A stretch of 64,000 bases of DNA from Ectocarpus siliculosus (Eukaryota; Sar; Phaeophyceae; Ectocarpales; Ectocarpaceae). The stretch is taken from assembly GCA_000310025.1 (NCBI GenBank), contig FN649741.1, forward strand, positions 5,809,775-5,873,774, written 5' to 3'. A program made the translations under genes and the position numbers. Positions 48,401 through 59,900 of the stretch are shown piece after piece (the first letter of the stretch is position 1; each line of letters starts with the position of its first letter). Below the pieces are notes generated by a model, which made no database searches, was not told the origin of the DNA, and saw only the letters and a list, made by a program, of their open reading frames with translations.

Positions 48401-51400
48401 ATTGGGCTGCCGTCGTGCCATTTTTTGCGGATTGTTGTTGAAACTTTCAGGCTGATGGAGGTGGGCCCGCCTTCCTTGGCGGACGTGACGAGGGCGTTGG
48501 TCCAGACGTTGCCGGTCAACGAACGCATCCACAAAGAGCTCAGGACTATGGGTGGCAGGTTCGTATCGTCTCGTCTCGGGCTTAGACGCACATTTAGCTA
48601 CCATGCACACACTGCGCTTTGTGGAAGCTTCCTGTCTTGTGTGCTGTAGCCTCTGTGAGCTCGTGGGGTAACTTGTGGTTGACGTTCTAAATTGATGATT
48701 GCGCTTACTAGATAGAGCACTCAGTGGCTTTTGCTCTGTTTTTTTGGGGCCTTGCTTGACTGGGAGGGCTGCTTTAGCTTAAGATGTTGCCTGCTTTTGC
48801 TACTGCTGCTGCTGCTGCTGCAGATGTTGTTATCGTCGAATTCCTGACGTTGCAATACCTCCGCGTGTCTTGAGTATTGACGGTCTCGATGTTATGGGGA
48901 TGCCGATCGGCGATGCTACTACAGTGGCGCCGCAATCCTCCAGCAACAAAGAAAACGCTGTCTACCAGGAAAAAAAATGACAACTGTTCCTCCTGCCAAA
49001 CCTACCCCGTCTCTCGCCAACACACACATGAATACGGCCAACAACGACATAGGCTCGGCGTGCGTGTCGGCGGTGCCGACGACGGCAAGGACGACGTGGA
49101 CGGTCACGACGAAGAGCAAGACGAAGAACGCCTCCGCCTGGGCGGCGAGCGCGAAACCGTCGGTGGGGACGCCTCCGGCGTGGGGGGCGTTAAAGGAGGA
49201 GGAGAGGGCGGTTCTTCTTCTGCCTCGGGCCGAGAGGTGGTGGAGGTGGACTGGGCGACGCTGCTGGACGGTTCGCGGGTGCTGGAGCTGCTCTATCGAC
49301 TCGAGGTATTGATACCCTTTTTCTGTGTTATGTTAATCTGTGTTGCTAGGTTGGTGTTGGTTGCGGTTCTTGTCCGATTCGAATTTCTCAGGGGGTGTCA
49401 TGGCGAGATTGCCGTATCTCATTCGATGTGTGTGTGTCGAAGGGTGGAAAGAAGATCTCGAGAATGACGATCTCATGTTCTGATTCTGATCGATACCAGG
49501 CAAGTTTTTGGGGTTAGTCTTACTGTCAAGAGAGGAAGGTTTGGGGGAGGTCTTGAGAAATTTTCGCCGTGATGTTGCGCAGTTTTTTCAGCGGTAGCCT
49601 ATCTGACGCAGCAGCTGTGTTGACGGCCCTCTCATATTCTGAGGGTCATAGATGCCTGCTCATGAACAGTTTCCACTCTTGCCACACGGAATCGATATCG
49701 TATTATTTTTCTCAATGCGGGATACATCGCGGTATATTTTGCGTCGCGCGATTTCTTCAGGTGGTGTACACCCTGGTAGAGCCCGCGGGGGACGTCTACG
49801 CGCTGCCAGGGGACCGCATGGATGCCAGCGAGTGGGTACGCGTCTTTCTCCAGACGGGGGGGATGCAGCACCTTCTTGGCTTGCTCGGGAGAGACAGAGA
49901 CGGCGACAACGGCATCGATCCGTCTCAGGTGACTGTACGCGATCGTTTTTGTCCGAGTCGGCATTCCTCCGGGCACAGGCGGTGTGTTCCGGAAAGGGAA
50001 TTTGAACCGAATAATCAAGTTGAAGACGGGTTGCATATTCTCATTGAATTTTTTTCTCGGTGTTGGGAAGGACATATTCTCGTTGTACTTTTTTTTTCGG
50101 TGTTGGGAAGGACATTTTCACGGTTATTCATCAAGGCAAGATAGGAAGTCTGTTTTCCCGACGGCAGCAGGTCCGGGCCTGTCTTGACTTTTGTAGTTCA
50201 CAAGACGTTGGGTTTGTGCGTCTGTAAGAATTGGCTATCTGTCGATGGCAGCGAACAGCGACAGCGCCGAGAGAATCAGAAACGCCAACGCGTTCTTGAC
50301 TTCTTGACGACGTTCGTGAGCACGTTCTTGGAAACGTTCTTGAGCACGTTCTTGAGCACGTTCTTGAACACGTTCGTCGGGCGAAGGCGTGACAGGTGCC
50401 TGCCGCACGAACACGCGCTTGGCTCTTCGCCGCTCCACTGTACAATCGTCGTCTGTGCTACCTATCTAACTGCAGTGTTGGTCTCCTTATGGCCCTTGTT
50501 TTATGCAGCCGCTGCTGTCGCCAGTGAGCGTTGTCTACTGTTAAGCTTATACCTACCCTTCTCTTTGTCGTGAAGTCACGTACGACTTACACCATGGTCT
50601 CCCAATTGTTGCCCTCCCACTCTCACTCCCACTCCCACTCCCGCACCCCCCCCCCCCCCCCCCCACAANNNNNNNNNNNNNNNNNNNNNNNNNNNNNNNN
50701 NNNNNNNNNNNNNNNNNNNNNNNNNNNNNNNNNNNNNNNNNNNNNNNNNNNNNNNNNNNNNNNNNNNNNNNNNNNNNNNNNNNNNNNNNNNNNNNNNNNN
50801 NNNNNNNNNNNNNNNNNNNNNNNNNNNNNNNNNNNNNNNNNNNNNNNNNNNNNNNNNNNNNNNNNNNNNNNNNNNNNNNNNNNNNNNNNNNNNNNNNNNN
50901 NNNNNNNNNNNNNNNNNNNNNNNNNNNNNNNNNNNNNNNNNNNNNNNNNNNNNNNNNNNNNNNNNNNNNNNNNCCCCCCCCCCCCCCCCCCCACCCAATG
51001 TGGGGTCGATTTCTCGTCACCCCCACGGCTGTGTGCCTACCTCGACTCGCGCTGTTGTGGTGTCCGTGTTGCACTATGAATACTATAGTCCCTCCACAAG
51101 GCGTGTCTGGCCGCGCTGCTGAAGCTGGTCGCGCACTTCACCACCTCTCGGAAGGCCACCCCTACCCCTGCCGTCGATGCCGCCAACGTGAGGCTCTAGT
51201 CGGAAAACCTGAGACAGCGTTGTTCTCAAGAATTTTGTCGCTGAGGGCGTGTGCTTCGTTGCCTGACGGGTTGCAAGTTAGCGCCCGCCGCCTGTGCTCG
51301 TGGCTGTTTGGTTGTCTCGTGGCTATATGGTCGTACTCGGCCGTTCTGTTTTTTTCGTGCCATGCCATGCCGTACCGTACCGCGGCGTGCTTGAAGTGCT

Positions 51401-51655
51401 TTTCGTTTGCGCATCTCTCCTTGGGTATGCCTCTGGTCTGCGTTTGTGTTTTGTGTTTTGTGTTTGTGTGCGTACGCGCCACACCGGCAGCACATGCAGT
51501 CGCAGGCACATGTTCGTTTGCCTAAATCGGCTCGTCGCGAGCGATCGGCCGTACGTACATGCAGTGCAGCGTAGTCCCCGAAACACGGACCCCATGTGTT
51601 TGTGTTGGTGTGTTTTGTTTGTGGCGTTATTTCCGTTCTCTTTGCCAAAGAAACA

Positions 51656-51691
<36 letters not shown>

Positions 51692-54600
51692 CGAGTCAGT
51701 TTGTGGTGTAGTGAAACTGCCGCCCGTCCCGAGGACCATCGCGCTTCATTAACAGCACTCATTGACTGCTGTCATGCCTGTTGAGTACAAATCACGCTGT
51801 CGCACGAAATTCCGAGCGTCTATTCTTATTTTTGGTGTACGACCGACGACGACTTACCGTAAGAGGCGGAGAGAGAGAGAGATGACACCGCCCCTAAACC
51901 CACTTTCAAAGCTCGATTGCTCCACGACCAAGATTGTCTGTACCGCACCGTATACCGTACCGTGGTATTCCGTAAGAGGCGGAGACATGGCACCTCCCCT
52001 AGACCGACTTTCAAAGATCGATTGCTCCGTAACCGAATGGGTGCGTAAATAGCCCGATACGTCTAGGGAAAGCCGTCGACGCCATGTTTCCAACATTCCA
52101 ATACCACCACTTTTGGTGTTGGCATAAGCTTGTTTGTGGAGCAATCGGTCTTTCAAAATCGGTGTAGGAGGGGTGCCATCTCTCCGCCTCTTGCGGTACC
52201 CATGCCTTGTTGTCGTGTCACTCACTTTGTGTGCTGCGACTGTTTTTTTGTTTTGCCAGGGCGGGGCCAAGAGCGCCAAGGATGTGTTGAGGGAGCTCTA
52301 CGCTGGCGTGGACCTGCCGAAGCTGGTGCAGCGTATGCTGGTCGTCATGCACGAGGTACGAGGCACCTATACAGAAGGACGGTGGTCCCGTATTAGGCGG
52401 CTGGTATTGCTGCACTTGCAGAATTGCAGAATTCCACCTGGATATCATACGTGGATAGATATGGAGTACTTGTATCTTGTCGCGCGTCGCTTGGTAGAGC
52501 AGCCATTTGCGTTTCGGAGGGAGCGCCAGTAGGGCGAGATGGGGTGTCGGCGTGAAGCCTAGGCCTCGCAAGGCAGATGGTGCGGTCCTGCTGGCGTGTT
52601 GTGCCTACGGCCCAGAAACCTTGTAGACTACGCAGACAATACCTACATATGTGGGAGGATAAAACACGTGTTTGTAGTTGGGTTTTTCTGCTTTTTTGTG
52701 ATTAGTTTTTGTTGCCCCTGCTGCCTCATGTTGGAGAAGTTGTTGAAGACAGTGTCCCGCGACAACCACATGTCAACAGGGTACACATAGAACAACAGCT
52801 ATGTTCACGTTCGGGTCCTTCGATGCCAGACCTCTCTTTTTCCTCGTCACACCGCACTTCCTCGCTGCGCCTTCTACCCCGAGTGGTTGATCGCTCAACT
52901 TGTTTCTACTGTACTGCTCCACTTGTGTACTGTATTGTGCTGTACTATATTGCACAACAGGTGTCCAGGCCGACGGCAGAGACTGGGCGAGAACGCACAG
53001 GCTTTGGCGGCCTCGATTCCGATGCCAGGTACTGCTGTTTCCCTTTTTTTTGTTCCCGTTTCGTCGATTAAAGGGGTCCAGTTCTGCACCGTCGGTACCA
53101 CGCTCGGTGTTACATTACATAAGGACAATCTCCCCATCCAACTTGGTTCGGTGCTTACTGCCATATACCTTTAGTTTTTTGCTCGAGAACGGTTCAGCTG
53201 TCCTTGTCTCGTGTACAGTATATCCAAGCACGAAGTATTTGAAAACGAAGCTCTTGACCTGTCCACTCCGATAACCTTCTACTCAAGGGTTGGTGCACAA
53301 GAGGTGACCGTAGTCGCTGGCGGCAAGGGAATTCCCGTGTCTACTTCTCGGGCACATTCAGAATACAACTTGTCTCGGCTTGCAAAATGACCGGGTGATC
53401 ATGCGGTAGAGACGGCGCGAATACTTGGTCAATTCGCGAAGAGTTTGAAGGATTTCCAGGGTGACTCTGGGTGGAGTGAAGTCAAGTGAAGCAGTGCTGC
53501 ATCAGCCAGAAGCCGGCGTTGTGTGCCTAGGTTGTGTTGTGTTGTACTTCACCAGTTGCGACCAGGTCCGTTTTTTCATCATTTTGTCAATTCCGGTGCC
53601 GAAGACAGCTTTATGTCATCATCGCATCACAACCCTCCCCCCCGGTCGGCACGTGACCATCTCACCTCTTGCGCTCTGGACCCCCTACGCATCCCCCTTA
53701 CTCCATGGTGCCCCCACCCCACACCCCACTCATGAAATAGGTATGGTCACCACAACGCGCCCTCGGCCCTTGCTGTTGCCGCCGTGGAGGAAGCGGACGG
53801 CAAACACCGACCACCACCCCAGGCAGAGGTGCGTCGTTCGACGTTTGTTTCATCGATGGTGGTGTGCGAGGTCACGGCGCACGGTAATGGCGTGCTAAAT
53901 TAGCCCTGGAATGTTGTGTGGTGTTACACGCGGTCCCCTCCCCGCCTAGCTCTTGCTTGCAGTAGGTGGGAACAGCATGGGGGAACAACATGTCTTATTG
54001 CTCAGAAACACATATGGCACACACATGCAGCCGAAAGAGGTTCGCTCTGCTTGGTGTACTATACTACAATAAGGTTCAAAGATTGTACACACACGAAAAC
54101 AGAAAGACGAAGCAGCACCACGCTAACACACTTGATGTGATACCGATGCTGCAATTAGGGAGTTACGGCGCGGGTTAGTTTTTTATTCAAGAGGTCCCTT
54201 CGCTGTTCCCCCAACTTGGCGTGTCGGTCGCCGCCGCCGGGTCCGGCGACATGTTTCATCAGGTGGTGCAGCACACCATGTCTCTGTTGGGCACGCTTAC
54301 CGAGCTTCAGCCGGAGCTGTCCTCGGTGATGCTCTCGTCTCCCGGCCTCGGGCCTGCGTTGGAGTTCTCCCTGCTGCACACGCCGGAGAAGCTGGTGCGG
54401 AGGGAGGTCTCGACCGGAGTGCTAAGGATGGCCATATCGCTACGAAAGACCTCGAAGGTATTTCAATCTCTTTCTATGCCATGAATGCAACGGTGTACCG
54501 TGCCATTCAATGTTGTAGTCGTAGTGCGTTCCCTTCTGTTCGCCGTGCTCCTTGCGCACTACATGCAGATGCTTGGCCAACTATTGAGCGTGTTGAGAGG

Positions 54601-54865
54601 GTGGTTTGTCTCTTTATGTAACGTTTCCAAGTGAAAGAAGGGCGTGATTTGTCTTCCAGCCTCGCGTCTCTCTTTTTCCCTCTCGGTTCTATCGTCTGTA
54701 TGTATGGTCTTCCACCCGGCGTTCGGGTCATTTGATGTGCACATTGGAACGGGTAGCCGCCAACATATGTTGAGACTTGGTACACTGGTTCGGTTCGTTG
54801 CTTCTGTGTCACCCTGCGGCCTGTCTCCCCTTGACCTTCATTTTCGAACGCTTTTTGTGTGTGTT

Positions 54866-54930
<65 letters not shown>

Positions 54931-56932
54931 CTTGTTTCTTCATTGTGATGCGTCGGTTGGCACCTGGGCTGAACTGAACCGGTTGGCGTGTGGTCCCAGG
55001 AGGACTCGGTGCAAGTGTTACTTCGACTGCTGCTTCCCTTCCTTCCCGAGGTATGATGCATTTCGTACGGTCTTGATCATGATCGTCACAAATATTTCCT
55101 GATAAAACTATGTGTTGTGTGCATGTCAACACAAAACACAGCAAGTACCTAATATAGTAAGAGAGAGGTTCGTACCACAGCAGAATTATGCCAGCATGAC
55201 GCTCGGCTCCCCCCCCCCCCGCCTCCGGTGTTGCCTACTAGACGAGCAGGCACACGTGGTGTCAACCCCACGACGCCCCCTCGTTCACCGCTTGCGATGT
55301 CGGTGCATATGTACCTCAAACGCCATCTAAATAGACCCCGCTTGTGTCGCGTGTTAGTCGCGTGCGATCTGGTTGTCGATGTTGGGTGGAGCGACGTGGC
55401 GGCGTTTGGCGTCGTGTCTTGTGAACCGATTGCGGCGTGTGTGTATATATTGCGCCGCGTCGAAACCGTCACGTGGTTTTGTTGTGCCGTGTGAAACCGT
55501 CATCGTGCTGGTTCGAATGGCAGGTGGAGCAGTACGAGAGCAGATGCGACACCTACCTCAGCCTCGTGGGCTGGTTGATCGGACAGTCCAACGCCATGCC
55601 CCCGAATGAACAGGCTGACCTCTGCCTCCACCTCGCCGATCTCATCTGCGCAAGGTTAGTCAGACTACAACCACCTTGTTATCCTAGCATCCTTGCGAAG
55701 TTTGATCGCTCTACCCGGGTTAGTTTTTGTATTTTTGGCAGTGTGTTTTACTGTGTTGGCCTTATGGTTGTATGAGCTAGCTTCGTTCGGCGCGAAGCCC
55801 ATTGCTTTGAAGTGCACCACCGGACAGCAGTGATTTCCGTCAAGCCTTCCCGGCCTCAACTGCGCGGAATCTCTCTGGTGATGTCGGCCTCCGATGAATG
55901 CATTTCTCGGTTTTGTAGCAGAACGGCACTATAATGCATGTAGTCACAGTGAGTGCAACATGTTCCATGCTTTATCAGATACCCCTCAGCACGTAAAATA
56001 CAAATGATTTGTTGGCTTTGCCTCAGTTGTGATGCTTGTCCTATTGTGTCTGCCGGCCACGCCCATTGGCCAAGTCGGTGGGCGAGACATGATGACAGCA
56101 GTCCCAATCAATCTGCCCACACCGCGGAACAAGTCGGACCTGTGCCCGTGACTCTACCTCTCTCTCGTTCTCTCTCTCTCTCTTCTCTCTCCGTTGTCCT
56201 CTCTCATCTGTCTATCTCTATCTGTCCCTTGTTCTCCCTCTCTTTTTCCCGCTATATCTCCGTCGCTCTCTCTCTCTCTGTGTGTGTCTGTGTATCTGTA
56301 TGTGCTCGTTAATCCTGGCATAACAACCACACGGCACCAAACAGGCCGGTGGTGGAGCAATCCGAGGAGGACCAAGACCCCGTCCTGGCGGGATACATGA
56401 CCTTCCTCAAGAAGGCCCTCAAGACCCTCCCGGACTGCCGTCGAGCGGAGGTCAAGGCGACGGCGGGGGCGGACGTCATCCCCCCCCCGCCTCCGCCGGC
56501 GGCGGCAACGGCGGCAGCGCCGACAACTCCGTCAAGAAGAACTTCGGCGACGGCAGCAGCAGCAGCAGCAGAAGGCGAAGCCGGTGTCGGTTCGCCGTCG
56601 GCGGCGGCGACCAGGGCGGTGGCGGCGGTTACGACCGCGGCCGGACAGCTCGTCGGAGGCATGTGGGGGGCGGGGAGAGCGACGAGGGGGGGGAGGCAGG
56701 AGGAGGGGGAAGGGACGGCGACGGGGGGCGGCGGCGGGGGGCGGGGACTGGTTCGGGAGCTGGTGGAGCGGTGTCTGTTCTCGCTCCCTCACGAGAGGGG
56801 TAGTAGCACCGTCTCGTCTTCTTCTGGGAGCGGTGTGGAGGGCGGTGGTGTTGGCATGCTTCGCGGGGGGGGAGCAGGAGATGTTTGTGCTGCTGTGGGG
56901 GACGATGATGGGGTGAGAGACAGATATGTAGA

Positions 56933-56988
<56 letters not shown>

Positions 56989-59900
56989 AGGGGAAAGATA
57001 AGTTGCCAAGTAAGTCTTGGCGGGGTTGTGGTGTTCTACAGAGCCTCTTTCGTACTAGGGGCGGAGATGTCTCTCAGAGGTATCTCTCAGACTTACCCCG
57101 AAGCAAGGGTTTGTTGTTTTCGGATGCGAACCCGCTAGGCCGTTCCTGGACGTGATTGCCGACACCGAAGCTGCTGTTGTCCGCGGTTGTCACAGTTTGA
57201 GTTCAGGCGGTGCATGCTGTGTGTTGTCCTACTTGCTCTCTCTAGCGTAAACGTCCATTTCGTGTCAGAGACGTGTTTAGATTTTCATGCACTGACTGCT
57301 GCAACAGATTGCTCCGTTAAGCCAAGTTCAGTGTTCAGGGCGCTTGTACTTAACTTGGATGTGTAAATACTACCATAGTACATGTTGATGATCATGTTGC
57401 GTGTGTGTCTGCACCCTTCCCCCTTCGCTTGTGACGTCCTTCTCCGTCCCCTCTCATTGCGCTGCTCCGACGGTTTCAAGTTTGAGGGAATACCCTTACC
57501 CAAGTGCAAGAGCGATAAGAGCCGGGAGGTGGCCTTCATCCTCCTCAACGAGCTAGCGACGGGCTGCGCTTCCAACCTCGATCTCGTGAGTTTGTCCCTT
57601 GTGCGATCCTTCAGTTTGGTTGTTGCACCGAGCCTGCCTCTTTTCTGTCCAACACGCGGTGACGCTTCGCTCATTTTTTTTTATGATGCCAACGTGTTTT
57701 CAAACTTCGGGGTGACGTCGTATTTTTGTTTCATCCCGTCTCCCCGACGATTTGGTCGGCATGTTCTTCGGTCTTTCTCCTTCCTGCCTTGACCAGTATC
57801 AACCCACGACAACGATGTACTTCTTATTACTTACGCACGTACAGGCCGTGGCTCTGGTGGGGCCTCAGCATTTCCTCGGACGGAATAGTGCCGAGGGTCG
57901 AAGAAGAAGAAACGGCGAGCAGCAGGACAGGTGAACAACGTACTGCTTGCTCAACACTATATACAAGCTCTGTGCATGTGGCATGATGCGTGATTCTACT
58001 GATGAACCTGCACATCCTCCCTCTCTCTCTCTCAAGTGCGTACCACACGGCGGCGCCTGGATGATGAACCTGTACATCCTCTGTCTCTTTTCAAGGACGT
58101 ATCGTACAGCGATCGATGCCTGAATGTTCTTGCCGGTGCACGTGATGTGTGTGCTCATGTCCTATTGTTGTGGGCTCTTTTCTCGAATACAGTGGCAAGA
58201 GCGGTGGGTGATCTGATTCAAACGAACGAAAAACCTTCAAGGCTGCGAAATTTGAGTGCGCAAAAGGTTTCACATTCCCTTCCTTGTACATGACTTATAA
58301 GGGGGCAGGTCGGGTACAGTAGGCCTCCAATACATCGAAGATGTTTGTCCCTTGGCAGGTGGGGTTGGCGGATACGGAATGCATGAGGCGATGGGTTTTG
58401 AAGTGAGGTTGAGGTCATGATGGCTTTCTCATCTGAAGAAAACCAAAAACGTAAAACAACGACAGCAACAGCAGCAGCAAGAGCGTCGAAATAGTGAAAG
58501 ACCTCCGAACCGTTGTACAATCACAATTATACCAGTGGCGCTCTATCGACCGGCTAGAAGTCGCGTCCGTTTCGGAAGCAGTCCAAACACGATTTGTTCT
58601 CCGACACTGGCTGCTGCTTCCCACCACGCGACTCACTCCCGTCCCGTAATAAGGTTTCGATCGTCTGGCGGTATCGGAGGGACAACGTCGTCGTCACAGT
58701 CCGCCGCCGAGGATAGAGATCGGGACATGGACATGGACATGGGGGCCAAGTCTAGGGCAAGGGCGGCGTCGTTTGGTCAGCAGCCACACCACATAGCCAA
58801 GCACAAGAGCAAGACGGGCTTCGTCGGACTCAAGAACATGGGCTGCATCTGCTACATGAACAGCACCCTGCAGCAGGTTCGTCATATCTACCTACTGCTG
58901 TATGTCTCGAGCGTGGTGTTAGTGTTTTTTTTTTTTTTTTACAATCTTTTTTTGTGTGTCCGCTCAGCAGCGGTCTGGTCCATCTGAAAAGAGCGAAATG
59001 AAGCTTTCCTGGTGGTTCTGCGTGACATCCGTGTCAGTAAACGGTACGAAAACTCGCGTGTCCATTTCCCGAAGGCTTTCCCGAAGGCTTTCCCGAAGGC
59101 TTTCACGACAGTTAACCTGGCCCCGTCCTCGTCCCCGGTTCCATTGATTCGCCTTCGATACTATTTCACTGATATAATATGCGGCGATTCAGCTCTTCAT
59201 GGTCCCGGAATTCCGAGAAGGCGTGCTCGACTTCAGAGATCACGACCAAACACCGCCGGACGACAGCCTCATGTGGCAGCTGCAGAACATGTTCAGCCAC
59301 CTACAGGTAGGGTTCGACTGTCAGTAGATTCGATTCTGGTCTCGACAGGATTAGCGTGAAGTTCGTCGTACGCTTTCTTCGATTGTGAAAGTGTATTAAC
59401 TTACTTTCGTAACAGCAGCGTTGTGACGGTAGTCCGGTGTGCCTTCGCTGCCGAGTCTTAAGACTGTCTACCGTACTACGAACGTCCTGCGCGTGCTTGG
59501 CAGTAGAAATTTCGTTCACCGGGTCATTTCTTTGTCCTTTCCTTCGCGTCACCTATCCTCACAGCCGCGCTCCTTTTTACGCTCATTTCATACACTCCTT
59601 CTCCCCTCCGCCAGACCTTGACCCACGATCTCGTCGGTGTCGCAACCTTAACCCTCAAACTGACAAAAGCCTCGCAAGCACGCGAACACCTGGCGGCAAC
59701 ACCGAAACGGCAGGATGCCACACGATGCTCCTTACTTGTAAACCAGGAGTCGGAGAAGGCCCACTTCAACCCGGTGGGCCTGGTGCGTTCGCTGCGGGAC
59801 TGGGAGGGCCAGGCTCTGGATGTGATGGTGCAGCAAGACGCCTCGGAGTTCATCACACAGTTCTTCCAGCAGGTGCGCGGGGGAGGGTTAGTTCTACGCC

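Larger units (their letters stand above)
47894..57930 (+). other. Central helical region of the USP between Ubl and catalytic core (14 exons)
   Basis: Exons 47894-47997, 48451-48558, 49053-49305, 49761-49928, 51101-51187, 52260-52355, 52961-53028, 53741-53828, 54194-54457, 55000-55050, 55524-55654, 56345-56912, 57481-57585 and 57845-57930. Recognisable USP9X-like pieces include [71 protein letters not shown] and [20 protein letters not shown]. Exon 56345-56912 carries about 110 residues of Pro/Ala/Gly/Ser low complexity. The exons at 52961-53028, 53741-53828 and 57845-57930 rest on phase and splice signals more than on homology. Confidence 0.7.

Noticed and set aside
53216-53290. Possible extra USP exon (reads [13 protein letters not shown])
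   Set aside because: It has an acceptor and correct entry phase, but the only donor (GTTGGT) leaves in the wrong phase for exon 53741. Skipping it keeps frame.
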